Below, piece after piece: positions 35,006-44,151 of a stretch of DNA of 64,000 bases; the stretch's first letter is position 1; each line of letters begins with the position of its first letter. Below the pieces are notes generated by a model. That model was not told the DNA's origin, made no database searches, and saw nothing but the letters and a program-made list of their open reading frames with translations. The stretch lies in contig CM067527.1 in NCBI GenBank assembly GCA_034509925.1, positions 9,231,001-9,295,000 of the forward strand. Direction: 5' to 3'. This DNA comes from Hirudinaria manillensis. Taxonomy: Eukaryota; Annelida; Clitellata; Hirudinida; Hirudinidae. Position numbers and translations under genes: made by a program.

Positions 35006-35621
35006 TAGTAATAACATATAACAATAACAGTCAGTATGGTGAAATGATGAGACTGTTACAGTTGTCTGCCTTGATAAAAAAAGTAATTAGTTTTTGTAAT
35101 GGCTTTAAATTAATTGATTTTTAATTTTCCATCAATTTTAGTTCTTTATTATTTTTAAAGACATACGGAACACCACAGAAAGATCTCCACCCCTACATTC
35201 CAATGATCTCCATGGCATGGAATGTTCTGTCAACAAGAGTGAAAATGTCCAATGCTCGTATTATTGGGTTCATGAAATTAGAGGCGCCATACTTGAATAT
35301 CCTTATGCAATCTTACCTGTTGAACATATGAATTCACCTGGCAACTACACCTGTATTGCTAAATGTCACCTTGGAAAACAAAAAAAGGGCATCATTAAAG
35401 CAATGGAATTTGAAGTTCTAAACATACCTGAATCATCTCAATTTGGCATTAAAGATGGTAAGTATGTTAAATAACAGTCAATTTTTATATTTTCACATTC
35501 AAAGTTGTTACTTAAATTTGATGTTCTTTTGTTTCTTGCAGGAGTGATAACATCCTTAATTGTGATAATAATCTTCCTTGCAATGCCTTACATTGTGATG
35601 TTATATTACTTTCTAATTTGA
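27458..35621 (+). CDS. Membrane receptor-like protein with four immunoglobulin-like domains
   Basis: Six exons: 27458-27509, 27945-28280, 33879-34217, 34422-34766, 35161-35457, 35542-35621. All introns are GT-AG and phase 1, giving 482 residues. Exon 1 encodes a signal peptide (MRIFTSMTIICVIASVEG). Exons 2-5 each encode one Ig-like domain: exon 2 has MDC, IKWEY and DSGYYICSVG; exon 3 has LQCKY, AKWSH and AGKYICMVG; exon 4 has LKCSF, LRWIE and SIFQCIL; exon 5 has MECSV, YYWVH and GNYTCIAKC. About ten N-glycosylation sequons are present. Exon 6 is a transmembrane helix (SLIVIIIFLAMPYIVMLYYF) ending three bases later, so the tail is almost absent. It is predicted to sit at the cell surface and bind ligands or other cells. 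I do not recognise an orthologue. Alternative splicing of exon 6 could join the downstream gene. Confidence 0.8.
27825..27893 (+). pseudogene. Possible decayed Ig-exon start
   Basis: TTTTAGGATTTAAGGAGGACAG at about 27821 closely resembles the acceptor and start of exon 2 (TTTAGGATTAAAGATGGACAG at 27941), but the frame soon stops. It may be a partial duplicate of the exon boundary or a chance match. Confidence 0.25.
28305..28528 (-). repeat. Gypsy 3' LTR
   Basis: 224 bp, TGTTG...CAACA in plus-strand reading. It includes a TTAATTAATTAA-rich tract near one end. It is the 3' LTR in element orientation. Confidence 0.97.
28529..28543 (-). other. Gypsy polypurine tract
   Basis: On the minus strand AAGGAGGGGGCAA abuts the 3' LTR, the expected primer for plus-strand DNA synthesis. 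It overlaps the gag-pol stop codon. Confidence 0.8.
28540..33495 (-). CDS. Gypsy Gag-Pol polyprotein with N-terminal SAP domain
   Basis: 1651 residues from ATG at 33495 to TAA at 28540. In order: a SAP-like DNA-binding motif at about 5-42 (VPDLRQELRNRGL, TGLKAELQRRLEE); a coiled-coil-like stretch with 11-residue tandem units around NALRSDMK at 66-150; Gag at about 200-365; a CCHC knuckle at 418-431 (CFRCNKPGHLARDC); protease DTGAS at 499-503; reverse transcriptase with FSTLDLKSGYWQ and YLDD at 917-920; RNase H (LDTDASNCGIGAV); an integrase zinc-binding region with HLGVNKTIKKV; and integrase core with LDIAGPFP and HSDQGRNFES. All key motifs look intact. Gag and Pol share one frame, so no frameshift is needed. 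A SAP motif in Gag may direct DNA or chromatin contact; that is inference. Confidence 0.95.
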   Translation of the reverse strand: MGPKILDELRVPDLRQELRNRGLDATGLKAELQRRLEEWLLENNHDPSEYEFGDQKGKKWEELQASMKADNNALRSDLKSDNNALRSDMICGMNTLRSDMKCDIDTLRSDMKSDIANFQVAMDVLREQVKTDVAKCQTSVDVLREEVKTDVANLRSSKEMADLRKVKAELDALKEEQRREIEKFKKYNESKIETFGREKTTRPPLFDGQGPWAVFRHQFETAAERNKWTEEEKATELIMVLRGRAAELLQTMLHCKAYSEIAEAMERRFGNGHMLEVHKNELKNRTQKQGETLQELEADVRRLAYLAHPGQSTDFIENIVTDAFIDGIRDVETKMALKIHGKKASHEALAFAISMEAARASIQNSLNVRKIEAQEDKDKEKDNDKDSEIIRRMAEQINNLSKPQGKPRFQEVDRRPRCFRCNKPGHLARDCRTTFPPKTTVLGKIVQSGKLEATGFGGRRSVQQTRNAPLIFHVTALGKESSLGVKGKIGGNEYNMVIDTGASASIIQPKLAESSKITVAKNYKLKTATGELVPVQGTTAITVDLGGKSFKQEFMIANITDECILGLDFMRRYGISIDMKGGILQQGTMEIPLHYGDTEVKDTFVKVLQNETIPAQSESLIWGGLEGDYTKFGIGAVEDQSGIGQGLLIGRALVKLNTGRVPLRVMNLSDQEQQIKAGTPIALCRNVERILTLDGSGNKHSKRDTMSKPLMDNLLKDLDKTLQKEDYQQAKNLLSEFQDIMAEQNSPLGRTNLVQHQINTAGAKPIRQNPRPLPLATRANAKEMIKEMQDQGVIEPSNSPWSSPVVLVKKKDGSLRFCVDYRKLNEMTLKDSYPLPRIDDTLDTLSGSKIFSTLDLKSGYWQVELHPDDKEKTAFSTGEGLWQFTVMPFGLCNAPATFERLMEHILRGLNWKVCLVYLDDIIVVGKTFGEHLDNLREVFSRIREAGMKLSPKKCSLFKKEVKYLGHIVSSEGVSTDPDKVEVVKNWPVPKNIQELQSFLGLCTYYRRFIANFSNIAKSLHELTVKGKPFIWNDSCEKAFDNLKEAMTTAPILAYPIPGLPFILDTDASNCGIGAVLSQQVENEEKVLAFYSRSLSKAERNYCVTRRELLAAVESMKHFQKYLLGQPFLLRTDHASLRWLLNFKNPEGQMARWIERLQGFQFNIEHRRGQIHNNADALSRRPCQLNCRHCNNAEKKQETEECRQIRITAPEPWTESGLRDLQLRDEALAPILQWMEAGVKPDWQQIAEHGEVTKSYWAQWDSLRISNGLLHRKWETEDGTNYHLQIVLPRSCVSEVLQEFHNGTSGGHLGVNKTIKKVRERFYWLHYKQDVEEWCRNCNNCATSKGPQRKTKGLMQPYNVGVPFERIALDIAGPFPASKKGNRYILVISDYFTKWTEAFALPNQEAENVADALVNNWISRFGVPLELHSDQGRNFESKIFQELCENLGIHKTRTTALHPQSDGMVERFNRTMEQYLSKMVSEQQDDWDRYLPLFLMAYRTAVHKTTGISPSKMTFGREIRLPADMMFGRAEEPKSACDYVSSLRNTLADTHQVARKNISVNSDQAKARYDRQANDISFKENELVWLYNPQRKKGKSPKLQKDWEGPYRIIKKINDVVYRIQKSARTRMKVVHSNRLAKYHGETEQPVRDEQI
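33557..33574 (-). other. Gypsy primer-binding site (tRNA-Leu type)
   Basis: The plus strand reads ATCCCACTCCTGACACCA, which matches the 3' end plus CCA of an animal tRNA-Leu as I recall it. It lies one base from the 5' LTR (33576), so the element RNA would pair with that tRNA to prime reverse transcription. Confidence 0.85.
33576..33799 (-). repeat. Gypsy 5' LTR
   Basis: Second 224-bp LTR, identical by eye to the copy at 28305-28528. It drives transcription toward lower coordinates. Confidence 0.97.
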
Positions 35622-35891
35622 TTAAATGATGATAAATGATGATTTTAATATTGCATCATATTTTCATGAAGATATTTGAAACGAAGAAAGGGAGATGGAA
35701 GAGCACGTCTAAAAAAATTTGGTTAAATTTGCTTTCCAATTTAATATACATGTGTATGTATGTATGTATGTATTAATTACATCTATATATGCATATGTAT
35801 ATATCAAACTTACATACAATAATAACAGCTTTTCTGTGGTTTGGGGGCTCTTAATGCAAATCCTTTTATAGTAAGAATTAAATATAAATTA

Positions 35892-35897
35892 AATAAA
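35892..35897 (+). terminator. Candidate polyadenylation signal after the Ig gene
   Basis: AATAAA lies 271 bases after the Ig-gene stop and before the first downstream exon. If used, it would separate the two genes; in AT-rich DNA it may be chance. Confidence 0.35.
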
Positions 35898-36099
35898 ATT
35901 TGATATCTCTGATGATGTCTAGAGAAACAGACATTAGCCAAAGACATAAAATTTTCGATTAATTAGAACAAATTTTTAAATTATATAGTCAAATTAATAT
36001 CCACTGTTAAGAAGAAAACAGGTTTAATTCGCTGAACATGTGAATGTTATTTTTCCTCAATTTAATTGAATTATTACAAATTTAGTTTTAATTTTGAAG

Positions 36100-39000
36100 A
36101 TGACGACAAGAATTTGGAACTCAAGATAATGTAATTTTTAACTTTTTATTGTTATGCGATCAATTTCACAAAGTTACAAGTAATATTTTAATTGTTTTTA
36201 AATTTAATATCAAATAACATTTTATAGGGAACAAAACATTGGTGAAACAGAAATTCAATATTTACCTCTACCTTCCACTTCTAATTCTCTGGTTAGAAGA
36301 CACACTTCAGTCTCTTCAGAAAAAAAATTTGAAATAGGTGACAAAATTTGACTTATAAATATAAATATTCTGAATATTTCAAGTAAAATTGAATTTCCAT
36401 TGTACATTAGTTGACTAAAATATTAAATTAAAGAAAATCCACTAAATAGGTGAATACCATTTAATTTTACATACTTTTACACATTTATTTTACATAATTT
36501 TACATGTTTTGATGCCCAAAATATGCCTAAATTTTAAAACATAGGACTATTTTTGTAAATTATAAGCTATTCACCATGCTAAGGCTCAACACAGTTCCAT
36601 AATAAATTCTTATTTAGTGTGATACCTTGATACTGTTTTCAAACAGAGGCCAATAATCTTTCGGGAATGCCCGTGCCATTTTTGATCAAACAAATTCTTG
36701 AAGAAAAATCTTCTGAACACGGTGATATCATGATTTATGAAACGTAAGTGACTTGAATCTTGTGGCAATTTTGAACAAGTTTATTGTTAAAATTCGTAAA
36801 AATAATACTCAATTAAATTACATATGTCTACAATTTGGAAAACATATAATGCATTGTTAGACATTGTTTTATTCCATTTTCTGGGGAAGCACCTCAGTGT
36901 TCGACATTCACAAAATCTATCATGAGTTGAAGTAGCATGAATATCAATTGGTTATTAATGTTGTCATATAACTGGACCTTAATAGTTGAAACAATTAGAA
37001 TTATATTGCTATTAATTAATTTTACATTTTATGAGAGTAATATTCAGATTATTTAATTGGGTCAGCAACTCTAAGCATTTAGATATTCTAAGATTCAGTC
37101 ATTGCTTGCAATAACTATACCATTTAAAAGGTTTAACAAATTTCACTCAGATATTAACACAGTTTAAAGAATTAAAATTTTCAGAATTTTCTTTTAAGTT
37201 GTGTTTGAAAAATAAACAATTTTTTTACAAAAACAAATTTAATTCATATTAATGATTTAACATTATAAGGCTCAGAAAAGGGAAGATATAAAGACAAATT
37301 TTAGTATTTTCAAACATCATTATTTTTACATTCTAGAGAGGATGCCATTCACAAAAGAGTTTTGACAATAGATGGTGTATTGTGGAACACCAATGGTGAT
37401 GTGACTACTCGGTTGGAGGAAATAATTTATCGTCTTTGTCACAGTCACCCAGACCCAAAAGAGGTAAATATTAATTCTAAACTTCTTGTAAACCACTGTT
37501 GAGAGTACCACTGTGAATTGTAATTTTGCCTTAAACTTTCAAAATGTTTTAGACAAAATACATATATAAACTGTCAAAAGTCACTATTGCAGCGCTTCTT
37601 AAATCACTTTGGTGTGATTGTCATCCAAGGTGTCTCTTTATATATATAAAAACTGTCAAAAGTCACTATTGCAGCGCTTCTTAAATCACTTTGGTGTGAT
37701 TGTCATCCAAGGTGTCTCTTTATTGGCCTTAAACTGGAGTCCCTGTTTTGATGGGATGGACAGGGACGACTTGCCTTGCAGTGCCTGAGGCTTACCTTTG
37801 GTCCTTCATGGTCCAAATCCAGTGAGAAGCCGATTCTGCGGACTCGGCTATTCTCTGGACGAACTGTTTGGTTTGCCTGTTTGTAAGGCCTATTTTCCTG
37901 AGAAAGGTTTAGGTAGACTTGCCTGCCCTCTCGCTCCGACTTCTACTGGCATTCTATTGGCGCTTTAACCTTTCCCCATCTAAATCCATTTTCAGCTCTT
38001 CGTACCGGTCGCTCTTCAGAGCATTGCTGACATCCATTTTGTCCTCCCACAGGACTGCTAGCTCGACCTTGATGAAGGTGTTAGTTGCTGCCAATGCCAG
38101 CACCAAGTCAGGCTGCTTGCCGCTCTCTTGTAGCACCTGGCAGTGCCTCTCTTTCTCTGCAGGTCTGCTGCAAACTGTCCAGTCTTTGGCTGTGGACAGC
38201 AAGTCGCTCCTTTGGACGATGGTCTTACTGCGGTGATATGTTGTTCCCTCTCTTAATAAGTATATCCTTCTTGGTGCCGTGATTTCTCAGGCATTTATAT
38301 ATATGATATGAATAAGAAATAGATATAGAATGAGACATAAATTGGAATTGCCTGGGAGCATATATATATATAAAATATATAAAATAAATTGGGAAAAATT
38401 AACTTAATTTATGATACTTCTAAACTGGCTGTAGGTAGTGGTATTCACATTATCCTGTTTTAACTGAGTTTCAAAGCTGGTAGGACATGATTAAAAGTTT
38501 AATTTTCATTTACTTTTGGTCACCCTAATGTATATACAGATGTTTAGTAAAATGACAGACACATGGAAGTACACTTCCATACTGAATCACTTTTTGTGCC
38601 AAAAAAATAAATTGCTGATATTATTATTAATATTTATTATCACAAATTTCTGTCACTTTTGGGTGCCTCAAAAACACATTTTAAATAATTCTTAATTAGT
38701 GTGAAATCGATATTTAACCCAATTCCATAAGCAAGACCAAAATGACAACATATCAAAATGTGAGTAATTTCTGTGATTTATTACATAAGTCATCAAAAAA
38801 AATGGAATTTCATGGAATTTTTTCATTATACATCATATTTTTTACTTAAATTTAACAAGGGTGTTTGAACCAAACATTTGGTATCAATTTTTGAATTAAT
38901 ATTTTCCTTTGTATAGGTTTTGGTTGTTGGAAGATATGAAGGAAGAATTGTAGGAGAGTTGTTGAAGCATCAAGCAATTGAATCCATAAGTTTATGTTCA

Positions 39001-40842
39001 GCCATTTCTAATGATACAAATATAGAAGTTAATTTCAAAGTAATTGTATTACAAAAACCACATATTTGAAATAATTTTGTTTTAGGATTTTAGTTTGCTT
39101 CATACATATAATTAAATTGTCATATCACATTGATAATATCTCATGAAATGTGTGTTCAAATGTAGGGATTATATAATTTGTGTTGCCAATATTTCCCTGA
39201 AACGGCCTGCTATATGGATGATCCAAAAGTCCACAAGTTAAGCGGAGGCATTGAATTATTAAGGAATCAACAAAATGCCTTTGACATCATCATCACTCGT
39301 TTACCAGCAAGGAAGAGTGGGTGAAATGGCATTTAATTTAATATTAAATAATCATATTCATTATTTATCACACCCATAAGCTAACTATTTGTTGATAAGA
39401 TAAAATTGATGATAATGCCAAAACAACATCATGCAAATAAAGTAAAAGATAAAATTAATTGCAGGTTCACTTGATTACCTGATCAATGATAAATATTTAG
39501 AGTCTGTTAAATCAGCACTTAAAAAAGGAGGGATTTATTTATCAATAGGTTGGTTGCACGATATTTCAATTCTGAGTTACAATGAATTTCAATGAAATAA
39601 TATCGAAGTTTAGTAATTATGATAGTTTAAAAAAATATTATAGAAAATAATGTTTATTGAGTGAATTCAGAATTGTTACATTAAGGGTTATTATTAACTT
39701 ATTGTAATAGTATTTAAATGTTTTAAAATGTTCGACCAATCAAATCAATACTTTCATGTTAATGTTTGCTACAGTATCGGGAGAAGATCTTGAACACAAC
39801 TTTCCTTCAAAATTTGTTGAAAGTCAATTACTTTGCAAGGAACTTTTCTCTATTGTTAAATGTTTTCGAATACACAATCCCAATTCCACTTCTTCTAATT
39901 TTCTTCTTAGACTTATAATATGTGCCCTTGACTCGGTTAGTTTGCTTCCAAATAGAGTCAAGTCTCGCTAATATGCCACCCATCGTGACCGAGCAAGAGT
40001 GGCACAGTAACGAGGGTTTGTAAAAATGACTTTACTTTAACAAATAAAAACGGCTTTATTTTATCAAGTTACTCATCAGCTCAGTCTAAAGCTAATCGTT
40101 GGCTGCCACATCTCCTTTCAGAAATCTCGTTGTCTAGCCGATCGCATGCTTGCGATCACCGCTTCAGCTTCCCTGTCTTGAACATGATGTCATGGTGCTT
40201 CTTGAAATTGTCCAGAAAACCATTCGCTTGCATTTCTGAACTGACATTTGCCAATCTTCGTTCCAACTCGCATTTCTCACATAAAATCTCGTTCCTATTT
40301 ACACTCCCAGTCCACTTTGCCCATTCCACCAAATTCCATGGAATGTTCCATCACCTTCCTTAATCATCCCTCACCAATAAGTCCTGGGAATGCATTAACC
40401 TGACCAAATCTTAAAAATACGAGATAAAGTCTCTTAATTACTTTCCCCCGCCTGGAAATGTGTCCTTAACTTCATGGGTTAGATAAACATTGTCAGGACC
40501 CTGGTGGCATAATAGGAGTTTTTGGGGTGGCATAGTAAATTTATTTTGTATTGAATTTTGTCGGGATTGATCAAAAGTGGCATAGTAGCGAGACTTGACC
40601 GTTTCGTAAATTGTTAAAATATTTAACGAATGCATTGCTTCAAATGATTGCATAAAATTACTAAAAACTAAACAATGCGTTATATCTGTCAGCAGCTTTT
40701 AATGCAAATCCCTTCTTTCCCTTCAAATAAGAATTTTCAACAAATTGTCTGAAAATTAATTATTAAAATGCTTCCATAGGAATGGTTTGAAGTACTTTAT
40801 GAAGACGTGTTCAAAGATTGGCCGCACGGAGACCAATGGTGA
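36100..40842 (+). CDS. Spermidine-synthase-like protein, probable pseudoenzyme
   Basis: Exons: 36100-36130 (uncertain), 36228-36337, 36647-36743, 37337-37463, 38917-39039, 39166-39316, 39465-39548, 39775-39935, 40780-40842. All have GT-AG boundaries and frames stay open across every junction. If translation starts at the ATG formed at the 36130/36228 junction, the product is 305 residues. The N-terminal beta region matches spermidine synthases (GDIMIYE, VLTIDGVLWNT, CHSHPDPKEVLVVG), as do LLKHQAIES, NAFDIIIT and SALKKGG. Yet the ligand motifs are lost: GGGDGG is GRYEGR, the DEFSYQE block is DVTTRLEE, GDG is SGG, and the catalytic TDSSDP site is TRLPAR. The C-terminus is shorter than usual. 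It should not make spermidine; a binding or regulatory role is inferred. It might be the cytoplasmic part of the Ig protein just upstream. Confidence 0.7.
37565..37722. repeat. 82-bp tandem duplication in intron
   Basis: CTGTCAAAAGTCACTATTGC begins at 37571 and again at 37653, with the following sequence repeated to GGTGTCTCTTTAT. It lies in the long intron of the spermidine-synthase-like gene. Confidence 0.85.
37735..38280 (-). mobile_element. Retroelement fragment (RT-associated C-terminal domain)
   Basis: The minus strand carries broken frames reading LSTAKDWTVCS, QPDLVLALAATNT and FIKVELAVLWEDKMDV. This matches the 'RPDiVl.s.....vilvELTvPWEerm..A...K..KY..L' segment found after reverse transcriptase in some animal elements. 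Frameshifts and stops show decay. It is an intronic passenger. Confidence 0.6.
39954..40602 (-). mobile_element. Decayed Tigger/pogo-like DNA transposon
   Basis: The ends are inverted: GTCAAGTCTCGCTAATATGCCAC at the left pairs with the reverse complement of GTGGCATAGTAGCGAGACTTGAC at the right. The minus strand in between has a fragment reading FLDNFKKHHDI, recalling the '..GWL.rFKkRH.I' DNA-binding helix of Tigger/pogo transposases. Stops interrupt the frame. It lies in the last intron of the spermidine-synthase-like gene. No clear TA duplication is resolved. Confidence 0.6.
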
Positions 40843-41093
40843 TATTTTCATTTCGTAAATAAGTGTCATGTGTTTAATCATACATGTTTGAGAAGTTTAA
40901 TTTTTTACAATAATTGTTCAATGTAAATTAAGTTCTCTTTTTCTGTTGTCTCTGGGTAATATCACACACAGCCTTTCCAGCATATAAATAAATTAATGGA
41001 TTTTCAGAGTCAGGGAGAAGGGTAGAGTCTATCGCACGGCCCCGTCCTTACATATATAATTGTATTTATGTTCTAAACTTCTAGAAATCCTCA

Positions 41094-41099
41094 AATAAA
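41094..41099 (+). terminator. Candidate polyadenylation signal of the spermidine-synthase-like gene
   Basis: AATAAA 252 bases after the stop at 40842, followed by AT-rich DNA and then transposon remains, a plausible 3' end. Confidence 0.45.
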
Positions 41100-41359
41100 A
41101 TTGTAATATATTTACAAATTTTAATTCAATATAACTCGATCACAACAGTTATTTTCCTCGTCAGGAACACCGTGGGCCGGATCGTTCAATGCTTGACAAT
41201 GATCCGTCCAGCTGAGATCCGTTCAACTGAGACTAACACTCCCACAATGGCTGCTTTGTTAAATCAAATAAATTAAAACTTAAACTACTGACGTAATGCA
41301 GAACTTGGATATTTCGATCAGTTATAAAAGTTAAAATGGATCAGTAGTGCAATTATTAC

Positions 41360-41738
41360 TATGTAAGGTGACTTGGGACTTTTAAGGAGGAGGGAAATTG
41401 AGAGCGAGAGAATAGCCAAGGCAGTTCAGCATTCCCAACAAGGGCAATGGACTACGTGGGAAGAAGTCCTCCAGAGATCGATAACGTGGCAGGAAATGTG
41501 GAATATGTCCCCATTCACGCTGGCCTTCGTTGTTCGCGCGGTCTACGACGTGCTGCCCTCGCGCGTCAACCTACAACGATGGAGGATGGCACAGAACACT
41601 GAGTGCACGCTCAGTGGAGAAAGACACTCCGTCACGTACTGTCTGGGTGCAGTTACGCCCTGGCGCATGGCCGCTTTACATGGCGTCACAATCAAGTTCT
41701 GCTGGCCGTAACCGAAGCCATCAAGACAGCCTGCTAAA
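41360..41738 (+). mobile_element. Retroelement C-terminal fragment
   Basis: A frame reads EEVLQRSITWQEMWNM, VRAVYDVLPSRVNLQRW and then, after a frame shift, GRFTWRHNQVLLAVTEAI. This is the zinc-knuckle and tail region that follows reverse transcriptase in some animal elements ('LrHvL.GC...l..gRYtWRHNqVL'). The adjacent hAT copy begins directly at its end. Confidence 0.55.
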
Positions 41739-41992
41739 TAGTGATCGACCGGGGCGTCAATTTTAGCCGGGACCTGGGTAGGGGGAGCGGTTGCCGGGGG
41801 CAGCCGGGACCGGGGTTAGCCGGCCGTGGGGAGGCCATCTATGATAACGTTAACTAACGTTGCTTTTATTCTCTAAACATGTTGTAAACGTCAAATAAAA
41901 TAATAAGTATGCTTATTATGTCAAAGAGATTCTGTAAAACCTGTAATAAAAAAATATTTTCACAACGACAACTCTTCAACAAATCTCAAAAA

Positions 41993-42301
41993 AGCGCATG
42001 AATGGAACGGATGACCCACTGGCCTACTGGAAAATTTACAGGAGCGGGTTACCAGGCTTGGCGAAGCTGACAGTGATTTACCTAAGCCCACCTCCCAGTT
42101 CAAGTGATAGTGAACGGGAGTTTAAAGTGGCACAGTCTATTCAAAAAGGGGAGAATTAGACTGTTGCCCAAAAATGGTGAAACTTTAGTATTCGTTAAGT
42201 ATAACTTGAGAGCTCTATCGTACTCCGCTAATTTGCCGGCTGTACCTGAGGACTTTAACTCTCCGAACGATATATTTTATGATTCGTCGGATGATGAATA
42301 A
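41993..42301 (+). pseudogene. hAT transposase C-terminal fragment
   Basis: Reads NGTDDPLAYWKIYRSG, GLAKL and PPSSSDSEREF, the hAT dimerisation region (usual form '..DPL.yWk......P.LA.lA..yL..p.sSa.SER.FS'). After a frameshift it ends VPEDFNSPNDIFYDSSDDE and stop at 42301. It is too short and broken to act. Confidence 0.7.
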
Positions 42302-42445
42302 ATTTTATTTAAGTTGACAAAGCTAAAAATTCGACTTTTATTTACCCCCGGCTAAACCCCGGTTGAATTTAAGCCGGGGCGAAACTGGGGAATTTTAAAA
42401 AGCCGGGATAGGGGCCGGGACCCCGGTAGTAAAAAAGGCCGGGGT

Positions 42446-42697
42446 TCAGCCGGGTCCGAGGTAAATCCTTGCCAGCTTCGCCAAGCCTTGTAACTCGCTC
42501 CTGTAAATTTTCCAGTAGGCCAGTGGGTCATCCGTTCTATTTATGCGCTTTTTTGAAAGGTAAGCCTCCAATTCCCTCTCTGCTTCGGGTGCTTTCTTTC
42601 CCGTAATTTCGGAAGCTTCTTCTCTCAATACTTCTTCCCACAGGTCGTTGTCCTTGCTTGAATGACCCTCCTCTGTTCCTAAACAAGATGCAGGCAC
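42446..42697 (-). pseudogene. hAT transposase C-terminal fragment, inverted copy
   Basis: The minus-strand frame reads RELEAYLSKKRINRTDDPLA, YWKIYRSELQGLAKLARIYL and then runs into terminal repeat DNA of the other copy. It lacks the SER..FS end of the dimerisation domain because the junction cuts it. Confidence 0.7.
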
Positions 42698-43407
42698 CCT
42701 CCCATCTAAAGGAGCCTGAGAAAGTTTCCTTAACTCGATGGAGTTAAATAAACATCATCGGCTGGAACCTGGAATGATGTCCTTAAAACTATGAGTTTTA
42801 AAAAAATTACCGTTTAACTTTCATCACTATGGCCTTCACAAAACAGTAATCAATTAGTATTCAATAAGATTTGATTTTCATGAGATTCCATCAACGATTT
42901 AATGTTTTTCTAAGTTTTCGCAACGGAGCGTGGAAGAGTTGTCGTTGTGAAATTTTTTTTTATTACAGGTTTTACAGAATCTCTTTGACATAATAAGCAT
43001 ACTTATATATTATTTGACGTTTACAACATGTTTAGAGAATAAAAGTACCGTTAGTTAACGTTATTATAGATGGCCTGCCCAACCCCGGTTTCAACCCCGG
43101 CCCCGGCTGCCCCTGGCAACCGCTCCCCCTACCCCGGTCCCGGCTAAAATTGTCGCCCCGGTCGATCACGATTGCCGAGCCTAATGCCGCACCGAGGGTT
43201 TTCCAGAATGATATCTTCTCGAAAATCATGGTGACCGCAATTACTGAAGTCGCTACATTAGTTAACCATAGATTCCAGGGAGGAAACGTGGAGCTCCTGC
43301 TGCAACTAAAGGAAGAAATATGCACCCTCATGAGGGGATGCTTCGCAAAAACTGTGACGAAGGAGGCTCCCATCTTACAACATTGATAAAGGCGCCAGGA
43401 TCATCCA

Positions 43408-44151
43408 ATGGAATTGTCATGGCGTCAGCTCGGTGAGCTCGTTTCATTCATAAACGAACAGGACCAACCTCCTGATATCATTATGCTTCAAGAAACCTTT
43501 CTTAAAAATAGGCACTCTTTCAATCTCCCAGGATACCTGACATATCGTTTGGACAGGAAAGAAGACATGAACGGCGGTGGAGTTATGACATGCGTCAGGG
43601 AGGGCATACCCTCCTGCTGCTCAGTGATCTCGGAAGACCTGGAGTGTCTTTCAACTTCTGTTCTCCTGAGAGCACGACGACTGCAGCTCATAAATTTCTA
43701 TGCTCCTCCAAACCGATGCTACACAAGTGATCAGATCACAAAGATGCTGGCACATGGGGATGCATTAATCTGTGGTGACATTAACGCATACTCCCTCTTT
43801 TCGGTGCCAATAGATCTGATACAAGAGGTAAGCTAGTCGAAGCCATAATTGAGACTAACAACCTTGTAATTCTCAACATAGGAGCAGGCACCCACATCAC
43901 CCAGAATGGCACCTGTACATCAATTGACATCACCCTGGCATCTCCTAGCATCGGATGCAGAGCATCCTGGAGGGTCCTTCCGAATAACATCGGAAGTGAT
44001 CACTTTCTCCTTCTGATCACCCTCGATGCTCCGGCCCTCTGCGAGGACGTCAACTAGTCTTGAATCAACCTGAAGAGAATCAACTGGAATCGCTTCCAAC
44101 AGGATTGTCTGGCCTGCCTCGAAGGGGATCTTCCGTCCAACGACCTGGAAG
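43408..44151 (+). pseudogene. Jockey-like endonuclease part
   Basis: Open to 43836 (LQETFL, GGGVMTCVREG, GDINAYS), then frameshifted pieces contain ITQNGTCTSIDI and DHFLLL, the end of the endonuclease (SDH motif). It is cut by the hAT insertion at 44152. Confidence 0.7.

Larger units (their letters stand above)
41739..43169. mobile_element. Fold-back pair of hAT copies
   Basis: Two hAT copies in opposite orientation meet near 42461-42470. The left one starts with TAGTGATCGACCGGGGCGTC at 41739 and is plus-oriented; it lacks its last 17-20 bp of right end. The right one is minus-oriented and ends with CGCCCCGGTCGATCAC at 43169, so both outer ends are the same 'left' terminus. Each carries a transposase C-terminal remnant. 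Expected 8-bp target duplications are absent, so the pair arose by recombination or nested insertion. Confidence 0.75.
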
